Shown here: in pieces, positions 27,361-35,234 of the stretch
Layout of the letters: each line of letters opens with the position of its first letter
Numbering within the stretch: position 1 is the stretch's first letter
Origin: CAVYWD01 sp963772225
Lineage (GTDB): Bacteria > Myxococcota > Myxococcia > Myxococcales > UBA5297
DNA length: 64,000 nucleotides
Assembly (NCBI GenBank): GCA_963772225.1
Contig: CAVYWD010000011.1
Location: 1,449,410 to 1,513,409 of the forward strand
Reading direction: 5' to 3'
Notes under the pieces: generated by a model
The model's input: the letters and a program-made list of their open reading frames with translations, nothing else
The model's database searches: none
What the model was told of the DNA's origin: nothing
Position numbers and translations under genes: made by a program

Positions 27361-27420
27361 GAAGCTTACATCGCCGCGAAGCGGCCTCCCTACGGGTCGA
27401 CGACCGAAGGACGTCAACCC
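27361..27420 (+). repeat. Double-hairpin intergenic repeat, copy 2
   Basis: GCCGC-GAA-GCGGC at 27373-27385 is identical to copy 1. A second, imperfect hairpin (GACG...CGTC) spans 27399-27415. It lies in the ExbB-ExbD gap and touches the stop codon of the ExbB gene. Compare 16371-16430. Confidence 0.65.
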
Positions 27421-28154
27421 ACCTTCTGCTCGAAGTCCATGGGGCTGGTCTCGCCCGCACTCTTCCGGGCGAGGAGATTCTCGAGCTTGAGCGAGTTGAG
27501 CTCGACCTCTTCGATCATGCTCTTCGCCCTGCTGGTCAGCAGCAGGTGGGCGACGATGCACGTCACCGCGATGGAGAGGCCGAAGGCGGTGTTGTTCATG
27601 GCCTCCGAGATGCCCTTGGAGAGGACCTCGGAGCGCTTGTCGGCCGAGACCGCGCCCAGCGACTTGAAGGCGCTGATGAGGCCGACGATGGTTCCGATGA
27701 GGCCGAGCAGGGTGGCGATATTCGCCAAGGACCAGAGCGAGCTGATGCGCTTCTGGATGGAGGGCGTGACCTCCATGATCGCCTCTTCGATGGCCTTGGC
27801 GACCTCGAGCTCGCCGCGGTTGGCGCGGGTGAGCCCGGCGCGAACCACGCGGGCGAGCGCCGCGTCCGGCGCCGCGCTGCAGAGCTTCACCGCGCGGTCG
27901 ACGTTGCCCGTGAGCACGAGCTTGGTGATCTGCTCCATGAACGGCGGCGCGTTCAGGTTGTAGGTGAAGAGAAGCTTGATCACGCGGTCGAGGATCACCG
28001 CCACGGCCACCGACAGCGAGAGGACGTTCACCATCATGAACGGCCCGCCGGCGACGAAGAATTCTTCGATCGTGTCCAGGAAGCCCCGTTTGTCCGCGGT
28101 GGCCGCTGCCAGCACGAGGAAGCTGCTCGAGACGCTGCCCAGGATGTCGCTCAT
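27414..28154 (-). CDS. MotA/TolQ/ExbB proton channel family protein
   Basis: The protein has 246 residues with three TM regions: GGPFMMVNVLSLSVAVAVIL (about 36-55), WSLANIATLLGLIGTIVGLI (about 140-160) and AFGLSIAVTCIVAHLLLTSR (about 190-210). The ATLLGLIGTIVGLISAF and NNTAFGLSIAV motifs are conserved in ExbB/TolQ. It forms the proton channel of an energy-coupling motor with the two ExbD proteins downstream. The 154-base gap to the first ExbD gene contains the double-hairpin repeat. Confidence 0.95.
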   Translation of the reverse strand: MSDILGSVSSSFLVLAAATADKRGFLDTIEEFFVAGGPFMMVNVLSLSVAVAVILDRVIKLLFTYNLNAPPFMEQITKLVLTGNVDRAVKLCSAAPDAALARVVRAGLTRANRGELEVAKAIEEAIMEVTPSIQKRISSLWSLANIATLLGLIGTIVGLISAFKSLGAVSADKRSEVLSKGISEAMNNTAFGLSIAVTCIVAHLLLTSRAKSMIEEVELNSLKLENLLARKSAGETSPMDFEQKVG

Positions 28155-28367
28155 CGCGCCGAACCCTTTCCGCGTTTTGAATTCGGTTTCGCCTGCGGAC
28201 TCCCCTGCCTCACAATTCCGGTCAAGGGGAAAACCCTTTGGAATTAAGGACTTCTAACATTCGGCGGCCGAGGGTGTCAAGGCTGGGCCTGGAACGTAGC
28301 CACCCGGGCTACTGCCGCGGAACCCAAGGAGGAATTCTGCCGGGTGAAGCGGCCGATCGGCCGCTCC

Positions 28368-30680
28368 TCAGGCTGCCGCGGGCGGCTCCTCGCCGGCAGG
28401 GACGTCCGAAGGCAGCCGCTTGTAGCCGCACTCCTTGTTGCGGCACGCGACGTACTCGCCGTCGACCTTCGAGTACTTCATGAGCAGGAATGGAGCCCCG
28501 CACTGGGGACAGGCCTCTGGCAGCGGCCGGTCCCAGACCGCGAACTTGCACTCCGGGTAGCGGTTGCAGCTGTAGAACATCTTGCCGCGCTTGCTGCGCC
28601 GCTCGGCGAGGCGCCCCTGGTTGCACTCGGGGCAAGCGACTTTGGTGACGAGCGGCATCGACGTCTTGCAGTCGGGGTAGGCGCTGCAGGCGAGGAAGCG
28701 CCCGAACCGACCGCGCTTGATGACCATGGGCTTGCCGCAGTTCGGGCAGACCTCGTCGGACGGCTGCTCGGCGACGATCTCGATCTTGCCGCCCTCGACC
28801 TCGCGAAAATCTTTGGTGTTCTTGCAGGCCGGGTAATTGCTGCAGGCCAGGAACCGCCCCAGCTTGCCCCATTTGATGACCATGGGGCTCCCGCACTTCT
28901 CGCACGTGAGATCGGTCTTGATTTCCTCGCGCTTGACGTCGCGCATGGTCTCTTCGGCCTTCGACAGGCTCTCGCGGAACGGCCCGTAGAACTCCTGGAG
29001 AACCTTGACCCAGGCGAACTTGCCCTCCTCAATCTGGTCGAGCTTCTCTTCGAGCGCAGCGGTGAAGGCCACGTCGAGCTCGTGGGGGAAGGCGCGCACC
29101 AGCTCTTGGGTCACGAGCACGCCCAGCTCCGTCGGCCGAAAACGCCCTTCGTCCTTCTTGACGTACTCCTTGTCCTGGATGGTCGAGAGAATGGAGGCGT
29201 AGGTCGACGGCCGGCCGATCCCCTTCTCCTCGAGTTCCTTGACCAGCGACGCCTCGGTGAAGCGCGGCGGGGGCTGCGTGAAGTGCTTCTCGGGAGAGAG
29301 CTTCTTCAGATGCAGGACCTCGCCCTGCTCCAACGGCGGGATCTCCTTGTTCTGGCCGCCCTCATCCTCGGCGCCCTCCGCGTTGCGCGGCTTCTCCTCG
29401 TCCTCCTCTACCTTCTCGCCGTACACAGCCAGGTAGCCCGCGAACTTGAGGCGGCTGCCGCTCGCGCGGAACGTGCAACGCCCTGCCGCGATGTCGGCCG
29501 TGGTCTGGTCGTAGACCGCCGGGACCATCTGGCAGGCGACGAACCGGTCCCAGATGAGCTTGTAGAGCCTCAGCATGTCCCGCTCGAGGAAGTCCTTGAC
29601 CTTCTCCGGCGGGAAGGCGAGCGAGGTGGGGCGGATGGCCTCGTGGGCGTCCTGGGCCGAGTTCTTGGTCTTGAAGACGTTGGCCTCTGCCGGCAGGTAG
29701 TCGGCGCCGAAGGTCTTCTCGATGTGCTCCCGGGCCTCCGCGACCGCGTCCTGGGAGAGCCGGGTGGAGTCGGTGCGCATGTACGTGATGAGGCCCACCG
29801 CCCCCTCTTCGCCGAGCTCGATGCCCTCGTAGAGCCGCTGCGCCAGCGTCATGGTCTTCTTGGCGGTGAAGTGCAGCCGGTTGGCCGCGTCCTGCTGGAG
29901 CTTGCTCGTGATGTACGGGGCGGCCGCGTTGCGCCGCCGCTCGCGCCGGTCGACCTTCTCGACCACGTAGCTCGCCTGCTCCAAGTCCTGAACCAGCGAG
30001 CGCGTCGTCTGCTCGTCGTTCAGCTCGGCCTTCTTGCCGGCGATCCGCACCAGCTTGGCCACGAACTCCGGAGGCAGCTTCGCCGCGAGCGCGGCCTCCA
30101 GCGTCCAGTACTCCTGCGGCACGAACGCCTGGATCTCCGACTCGCGCTCGACCACGAGCCGCACCGCGACCGACTGCACGCGCCCCGCCGAGAGCCCGCG
30201 GCGGATCTTGGTCCAGAGGATGGGGCTGATCTGATAGCCGACCAGGCGATCCAGCACGCGCCGCGCCTGCTGCGAGTCGAACTTCTTCTCGTCGAGCTTG
30301 AGCGGGTGCTTGATGGCCTCCTGGATAGCGCGCTTGGTGATCTCGTTGAAGAGCACCCGAGAGACTTTGTCGCTATCCGCGCCGCCGATCTCTTCCGCGA
30401 TGTGGAACGCGATGGCCTCACCCTCGCGATCGGGGTCGGTCGCCAGGAAGACCTTCGAGGCTTTCTTGGCCGCCTGCTTGATCTCCTTGAGGACCTGGCC
30501 CTTACCGCGGATGACCTCGTAGACCGGCGCGAAGTCCTTCTCGATGTCGACGCCCATCTTGGATTTGGGCAGGTCCTTCACGTGCCCCACGGAAGCTTTC
30601 ACCGTGTAGCTGTTGCCCAAGTACTTCTTGATGGTCTTGGCCTTGGCGGGCGACTCGACGACTACCAGGTAGTTCGGCAT
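28368..30680 (-). CDS. topA: DNA topoisomerase I
   Basis: The protein has 770 residues. The Toprim domain starts NYLVVVESPAKAKTIKKYLG and includes the DPDREGEAIAFH metal site. The active-site Tyr (near 300) lies in ITYMRTDSTRLS. The C-terminus has four topoisomerase zinc-ribbon units starting at CEKCGSPMVI, CPNCGKPMVI, CPECNQGRL and CPQCGAPFLL. It relaxes negative supercoils. The order dprA-topA is common in bacteria; the 53-base gap suggests co-transcription from dprA. Confidence 0.98.
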   Translation of the reverse strand: MPNYLVVVESPAKAKTIKKYLGNSYTVKASVGHVKDLPKSKMGVDIEKDFAPVYEVIRGKGQVLKEIKQAAKKASKVFLATDPDREGEAIAFHIAEEIGGADSDKVSRVLFNEITKRAIQEAIKHPLKLDEKKFDSQQARRVLDRLVGYQISPILWTKIRRGLSAGRVQSVAVRLVVERESEIQAFVPQEYWTLEAALAAKLPPEFVAKLVRIAGKKAELNDEQTTRSLVQDLEQASYVVEKVDRRERRRNAAAPYITSKLQQDAANRLHFTAKKTMTLAQRLYEGIELGEEGAVGLITYMRTDSTRLSQDAVAEAREHIEKTFGADYLPAEANVFKTKNSAQDAHEAIRPTSLAFPPEKVKDFLERDMLRLYKLIWDRFVACQMVPAVYDQTTADIAAGRCTFRASGSRLKFAGYLAVYGEKVEEDEEKPRNAEGAEDEGGQNKEIPPLEQGEVLHLKKLSPEKHFTQPPPRFTEASLVKELEEKGIGRPSTYASILSTIQDKEYVKKDEGRFRPTELGVLVTQELVRAFPHELDVAFTAALEEKLDQIEEGKFAWVKVLQEFYGPFRESLSKAEETMRDVKREEIKTDLTCEKCGSPMVIKWGKLGRFLACSNYPACKNTKDFREVEGGKIEIVAEQPSDEVCPNCGKPMVIKRGRFGRFLACSAYPDCKTSMPLVTKVACPECNQGRLAERRSKRGKMFYSCNRYPECKFAVWDRPLPEACPQCGAPFLLMKYSKVDGEYVACRNKECGYKRLPSDVPAGEEPPAAA

Positions 30681-30733
30681 GTGCCTTTCGGTCCTCTATC
30701 CTTCAAGCTGCTGACGTCAAGCCCCCACAACGC

Positions 30734-31972
30734 CTAGATGCGGGCAAAAACTTTCCCAGTCCGCTCCTGGCAGAGGCCAATGACTTCAAGCCGCACCAAA
30801 GCATTCGCAAGTCGGGCCGCGTCAAGGCCGGCGCTCTCGAGAAGCTCGTCGAACTGGGCCGGGCCCCGGGCGAGCGCCTCCCAGGCCTTTCTGAGATCCT
30901 CCGGCAATTCCGAAGGCTTGGCTCCTTGCTGCCGCGGGGCCTGAGGGCGCAGGACCGATCGCCGGGCCGATCGGGCTCGCGGGGCGCCAGCCCCTGCCTG
31001 CCCGGGGGCCGCGCTGGGCCAGCCCTCGCCATCCTGGCCCAGAGCCCGCGCAACGCCTTCGAGGCCCACCAGCGCACGAGCCGACCCCGACTCCAGGAGC
31101 GAGTTGCACCCTTCAGAGAGCGGGCAGGTCACGTCGCCGGGCACCGCGAAGAGGGGCCGCTTCAGCTCGACGGCCGCCTTCGCGGTCCCCAGCGCCCCCG
31201 AGGAGGCGCTGGCGCGCACGACGATCACCGCGTCGCAGAGGGCCGCGATGAGGCGATTGCGCACGATGAAGTTCTGGGGAAGGGCCGGAGTTCCCGGAGG
31301 GAAGTGGCTCACCACCGCGCCGCCGCGGGCGATCATCTCGGTGAACAGCGCGCGGTGCTCGCCCGGGTAGGCGCGGTCGACCCCGGACCCGAGCACCGCC
31401 GCGGTCGAGCCACCGGCCCCGAGCGCCGCCCGGTGGGCCGCTCCGTCCACGCCCAAGGCGCCACCGGAGACGACCGCGATTCCCCGGCGGGCAAGGCCCT
31501 CGGCGAGGAAGGCCGCCAGCTCCAGTCCGTACGGGTCGGAGTCGCGCGACCCGACGAGGGCCACGCGCTTCTGCGAGGCGTCCAGCGCGCCGCGGACGTA
31601 CAGCACGGGCGGGAACGCCAGGCCCTCGAGCTGGGTCGGCCAGTCCGGCCGCCCCGGGAACAGCACTCGCGCGCCGAGCTCCTCTGCGCGCGACAAGCAA
31701 CGGTCGGCGAGCGCCCCAAGGTCCCCGACGGCCTCCAGGTAGGCCCTGGCGCGGGCGTCGCGAACCTGGGCGACAAGCTCTTCGGCCGGGGCCACCAGCG
31801 CCTTCGCCAGCGACCCAAAGGCCTCGCGCAGCCCCGCCAACGTCGCCGGGCCAATCCCTTCGACGCTGAAAAAGGCGAGTGCAGCCCGCTCCTCCGCGCT
31901 CACGCGCTCCGGCGGCTGGCCCTCACATGCCCACAGCGATTCCTCGAGCGCCGCAGCCGAGCTTTGCCCCAT
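30734..31972 (-). CDS. dprA: DNA processing protein DprA (Smf)
   Basis: The protein has 412 residues. A helix-hairpin-helix/SAM-like N-terminus (FFSVEGIGPATLAGLREAFG) is followed by the Rossmann domain with GSRDSDPYGLELAA, SGGALGVDGAAHRAALGAGG and GGAVVSHFPPG. A C-terminal DprA winged-helix (PAQFDELLESAGLDAARLAN) is present. DprA loads RecA on incoming single-stranded DNA in natural transformation. The Ala/Arg-rich linker (about 305-350) is typical of high-GC genomes. No competence genes adjoin it. Confidence 0.96.
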   Translation of the reverse strand: MGQSSAAALEESLWACEGQPPERVSAEERAALAFFSVEGIGPATLAGLREAFGSLAKALVAPAEELVAQVRDARARAYLEAVGDLGALADRCLSRAEELGARVLFPGRPDWPTQLEGLAFPPVLYVRGALDASQKRVALVGSRDSDPYGLELAAFLAEGLARRGIAVVSGGALGVDGAAHRAALGAGGSTAAVLGSGVDRAYPGEHRALFTEMIARGGAVVSHFPPGTPALPQNFIVRNRLIAALCDAVIVVRASASSGALGTAKAAVELKRPLFAVPGDVTCPLSEGCNSLLESGSARALVGLEGVARALGQDGEGWPSAAPGQAGAGAPRARSARRSVLRPQAPRQQGAKPSELPEDLRKAWEALARGPAQFDELLESAGLDAARLANALVRLEVIGLCQERTGKVFARI

Positions 31973-32146
31973 GGCACCTCCATCGAGACGCGGTTCAAGC
32001 CCTGCCCCCCAGGCGGAGCTATTTGGGCGACGGCAGCCTGGACGAAAAGGCCGCGTGTATTAGCCGCGGTAGGAAGCTTTCGTCAAGACACCCTTCTCGG
32101 AACGACTCGCGGCCTTTTCCCCCAGCCCGGCCGAGCCGGAACCAAA

Positions 32147-32220
32147 GAGGGCTCCAGACCTCAGGCTTCAGGAACTGCATTCCCGGGAGCCTGGAGCCTG
32201 GGGTCTGGAGCCTAGAGTCT
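32147..32220 (+). repeat. Hairpin intergenic repeat, copy 1
   Basis: Left arm GGCTCCAGACCTCAGGCT (32150-32167) and right arm AGCCTGGGGTCTGGAGCC (32195-32212) pair over 18 bases with one mismatch, loop 27 bases with GGAACTGC. The unit GAGCCTGGAGCCTGGGGTCT near the right arm is itself repetitive. Confidence 0.75.
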
Positions 32221-32424
32221 TTGCCAGCCTGCACAAGAGTTCGCGCCGAAGGGACTACTCCACAGGTCTGACACGCCCGCGGTCGACCCTGAAAATACGA
32301 AAGGCCTGCCCGAGGTTGAAACTGAATTGCCCACCTGCGCATCAACTATCTGACAGAAGTCGCTGGCGGCTCGAGCGGCTCCATTGGTCCCTTCGCGAGG
32401 ACATCTTGCGCAGGATGGCAAAGA

Positions 32425-32490
32425 CCAGGCTTCAGACCCCGGGCCTTAAGGAACTGCGGTACCCGGAGCCTGGGGTCTGGAGTCTAAGGC
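32425..32490 (+). repeat. Hairpin intergenic repeat, copy 2
   Basis: Same architecture as copy 1: left arm starting GGCTTCAGACCCCGGGCC (32428-32445), right arm AGCCTGGGGTCTGGAGTC (32467-32484), same loop core GGAACTGC. The arms contain several compensatory or wobble differences from copy 1 while the hairpin is kept. Confidence 0.75.
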
Positions 32491-32687
32491 AACCCTCATT
32501 GGTTCCGGCTCAGCCGGTCTAGGACTGTGGCAATCCTGCCCCACTCTTGGACCTAAGCCCCGGCTTTTCAGGCGCAACGGTCGTCGACTGCAGGCTCAAA
32601 CCTGTGAAATCTCGACGGCACTCTAAGTCCAGCTGCCAAGGCACGAGGAATGCAAGGCAGTTCGGGCAGGCGCGGAGGCAAGCGGTC

Positions 32688-32864
32688 ATGGTCTCGTGGC
32701 GGTTGGTGTTTCTTCTCATCGCGATGCTGGTTCCTGGGGGGTCGCTCATCCTCCTGTTCTGGGCTGGGGCCAAGGCGCTGCTGGCTCATCGAGAGGGGGT
32801 GCTCCGGCGCCCTCAAGTGGCATTGGCGCGCCCGCCGATGGCCGACCAGCGCCGACTGCGCTGA
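32688..32864 (+). CDS. Small membrane protein (58 aa), unknown
   Basis: ATG 32688 is preceded by GGAGG (32674-32678). The product is one TM helix (VFLLIAMLVPGGSLILLFWA) with a basic C-terminal tail (HREGVLRRPQVALARPP). It is too small for most gene finders, but it has a ribosome-binding site and a plausible single-pass topology. There is no family match I recognise. It could be spurious; the noncoding character of the preceding 700 bases makes a real small gene here more plausible. Confidence 0.45.
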   Translation: MVSWRLVFLLIAMLVPGGSLILLFWAGAKALLAHREGVLRRPQVALARPPMADQRRLR

Positions 32865-32964
32865 GGGAACGGCGACCCACCCGGGGCCGAGACCACCTGC
32901 ACCACCGAACCGGGGCCGAGCGAGCGCCGATGAGCTCCCGGGCAATCCAGCGCGGGCGGCAGGT

Positions 32965-32993
32965 TTGACACGAGCCTGCCCCACCCATATACC
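32965..32993 (+). promoter_or_regulatory. Promoter of the MoxR gene, possibly leaderless
   Basis: TTGACA (32965-32970), 17 bases, TATACC (32988-32993). The expected start of transcription is about 33000, which is the A of the ATG. Confidence 0.6.
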
Positions 32994-32999
32994 GGCCGC

Positions 33000-33935
33000 A
33001 TGGGCGCAGCCGCAGACATCGCCGGCATGGCTCAAGCGCTTGCGGGGGTGGGCTATCTCGCGTCCAAAGAGATCGCCACCGCGGCGTTCCTCGCCGACCG
33101 CCTCGAGAAGCCCATCCTGGTTGAAGGGCCTGCCGGGGTAGGCAAGACCGAGCTCGGCCGCGCCATGGCGGCGGCACTCGGCCGCGAGCTCTTGCGCCTG
33201 CAGTGCTACGAGGGGCTGGACGAAGCCAAGGCGTTGTACGAGTGGGAGTACGCCAAACAGCTTCTCTACTCGCAGCTCCTGAAGGACAAGATCGGCGAAG
33301 TGCTCGCCTCTGCCGCGACGCTGTCCGAGGCCGTGAGCCGAATCGAGAAAAGCGATGCCGTCTTCTTCAGCGAGCGCTTCCTCCTGCCGCGCCCCGTGCT
33401 CAAGGCCATCACCGCGAAGGCGCCTTGCCTGCTGCTCATCGACGAGATCGACAAGGCTGACCCCGAGTTCGAGGCGTTCTTGCTCGAAGTCCTCTCCGAC
33501 TACGCGGTCACCATTCCCGAGATTGGCACGTTCCAGGCCCGGGCGGCCCCGCGGGTCGTGCTCACCTCGAACAACGCCCGCGAGCTCTCCGACGCTCTGA
33601 AGCGGCGCTGCCTGCATCTCTTCATCGACTTCCCTTCGGCAGAGCGCGAGCTCGCCATCGTGCGCTCGCGAGCGCCGGAGGTTCGAGACTCGCTGGCGCA
33701 GAGCGTGGTGGCCGCCGTCCAAAGGCTCCGCTCGCTGGACCTCAAGAAGGCCCCGTCCATCAGCGAGACGCTCGACTGGGCCAGGGCCCTGGCCCTCCTC
33801 AACGCCGACGCCCTCACCCCCGAGCTCGTCGCCGACACCCTCAACGTGGTGCTCAAGTACGAGAGCGACGTCGCGCGCGCCCGCGAGCGCTCAGGGGATA
33901 TCGCCTCGGCTTCGGGCGGCGACTCACTCGCCTGA
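33000..33935 (+). CDS. MoxR-type AAA+ ATPase
   Basis: The protein has 311 residues. Walker A VEGPAGVGKTELGRAMA (about 41-57), Walker B LLLIDEIDKAD (about 144-154), sensor 1 VVLTSNNARELSDALKRRC and the arginine-finger region follow. MoxR ATPases act as chaperones that insert cofactors or assemble complexes, often with a VWA-domain partner. No VWA gene is adjacent here. An alternative start is ATG 33027 (MAQALAGVGYLASK). The end overlaps the convergent permease gene by 12 bases. Confidence 0.92.
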   Translation: MGAAADIAGMAQALAGVGYLASKEIATAAFLADRLEKPILVEGPAGVGKTELGRAMAAALGRELLRLQCYEGLDEAKALYEWEYAKQLLYSQLLKDKIGEVLASAATLSEAVSRIEKSDAVFFSERFLLPRPVLKAITAKAPCLLLIDEIDKADPEFEAFLLEVLSDYAVTIPEIGTFQARAAPRVVLTSNNARELSDALKRRCLHLFIDFPSAERELAIVRSRAPEVRDSLAQSVVAAVQRLRSLDLKKAPSISETLDWARALALLNADALTPELVADTLNVVLKYESDVARARERSGDIASASGGDSLA

Positions 33936-35072
33936 GCCGCCCCTGAGCGCGCGCTCGCGGGCAAGCTCGAACGCCGCCGCCAGCACGCCGGTCAGAGGAA
34001 CCGCGAGCAGGGCACCTACCATGCCGTAGGCGGTCTCGCCTGCGAGGAGCGCGAAGGCCACCACCACCGGGTGAATTTGCGCGTGCTGCCCCATGATCTT
34101 CGGGTTCAGCACGTAGGCCTCGAGCGCGTGGACGCCGACGATCCACCCCAGCATCGCGAGACCGGTGTGAAACCCGCGCGTGAGCGCGATGAGCACGATG
34201 GGCACCGAGGAGATGATGGTCCCGAAGATGGGGATGACCGAGAGCGCCGTGGCCAGGGCGGTCAAGATGAACAGGAAGGGCACTCCCAGGACGAGCAGGC
34301 CCGTCGCAGTGAGCGAGCCGTTGACGAGGCAGATCATGGCCTGCCCGCGCACGACGCCCGCGAGCTTCTCGTCGATGGCGGCCATGAGCTCGTCCCAGTC
34401 GCCGCGCCGGCCCGCCGGCACCAGGCTCTCGAGGAAGCGGCCGATGGGGTGCCAGTCCACGAGGATGAAGGCCGCGACCATGAGCACGAAGAAGAAGCGA
34501 AAGACGAAGCCGAGCACCCCCGCCACGATCTTCTGCAGGAAGCCGACGCCCTCGAGGAAGTGGCTGCGCAACAGCTCCGACAAGTTGTCCAGGCCCTGTC
34601 GAATCGACCGCTCGACATCGAGCGACAGGCCGTACCGCGGGAGCTCACCCTCACCGGAGAGGTCCACCGGGATGCCGCGGTTGCCCAGCCAAGCCTCGAG
34701 CCGCCGCGAGATCTCGCCAATGCGCTCGGGCGTCAGCTGGTCGAGCAGGCGCTTGCCCGCGCGCGTCAGCCCCGAGACTTCCCCGAGGAGGCGCGGCACG
34801 GCCTTGGAGAGGAAGAAGTAGACGAGGACGAAGAACACCGAATACAGCGCCAGCACCGCGAGCCAGCGCGGCACCGCTCGGCCCTTCACCCGCCATTGCG
34901 ACATCCGCGCCACCGCCGGCTCCAGCAGGTAGGCGATGACGAACGCGATGACAAAGGGCAGCAGGGCCTGCCGGAAGGCGACGAGTGCAGCGGCGAGGCT
35001 GGCCCAGAGCGCCAGGAGGATGAGGCGCCCGCGGGCCTTCAAAGACAGCCAGCGGCGCGCGGGTTCGTCCAT
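33924..35072 (-). CDS. AI-2E family transporter (PerM-like)
   Basis: The protein has 382 residues with about eight TM helices, the first at residues 16-50 (LILLALWASLAAALVAF and onwards). The family signature is visible in the C-terminal half: ALSVIPIFGTIISSVPIVLI and NPKIMGQHAQIHPVVVAFAL. AI-2E (PF01594) proteins include putative exporters of autoinducer-2 and Na+/H+ antiporters. The substrate is not predictable. It is transcribed alone, convergent with the MoxR gene. Confidence 0.93.
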   Translation of the reverse strand: MDEPARRWLSLKARGRLILLALWASLAAALVAFRQALLPFVIAFVIAYLLEPAVARMSQWRVKGRAVPRWLAVLALYSVFFVLVYFFLSKAVPRLLGEVSGLTRAGKRLLDQLTPERIGEISRRLEAWLGNRGIPVDLSGEGELPRYGLSLDVERSIRQGLDNLSELLRSHFLEGVGFLQKIVAGVLGFVFRFFFVLMVAAFILVDWHPIGRFLESLVPAGRRGDWDELMAAIDEKLAGVVRGQAMICLVNGSLTATGLLVLGVPFLFILTALATALSVIPIFGTIISSVPIVLIALTRGFHTGLAMLGWIVGVHALEAYVLNPKIMGQHAQIHPVVVAFALLAGETAYGMVGALLAVPLTGVLAAAFELARERALRGGSGE

Positions 35073-35105
35073 GGGGAGGGCACCTTAGCGCACCAGGGCC
35101 CCCGA

Positions 35106-35135
35106 TTGACGCTCTCTTGGGTACCGGGCTAAAGT
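35106..35135 (+). promoter_or_regulatory. Promoter of kinase 2
   Basis: TTGACG (35106-35111), 18 bases, TAAAGT (35130-35135). The GTG start at 35235 leaves a leader of about 90 bases. Confidence 0.65.
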
Positions 35136-35234
35136 GAAGCCAATTTCTCATGGTTTTCGCACGCTTGGCAGCGCGGTAGTCCACCAACGAGCGCCGGTTC
35201 CCCCCCTCGGACGGGCGAAGGCAACCAGAAGGCC

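Larger units (their letters stand above)
31973..32687. other. Noncoding region with hairpin repeats
   Basis: About 715 bases between dprA and the small membrane ORF, divergent to both. No frame shows coding bias beyond short spurious ORFs. It contains two copies of a hairpin repeat (32147-32220 and 32425-32490), and its base composition is lower in GC than the neighbours. The dprA promoter probably lies at its left edge, but no clear -10/-35 pair was found. Confidence 0.6.

Noticed and set aside
28350..28365. Palindrome GCGGCCGATCGGCCGC after topA
   Set aside because: No T tract and it lies in random GC-rich sequence; it may be chance in a genome of this composition.
28344..30737. 797-residue plus-strand frame opposite topA
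   Set aside because: topA on the other strand is certain from its motifs; the frame is a shadow.
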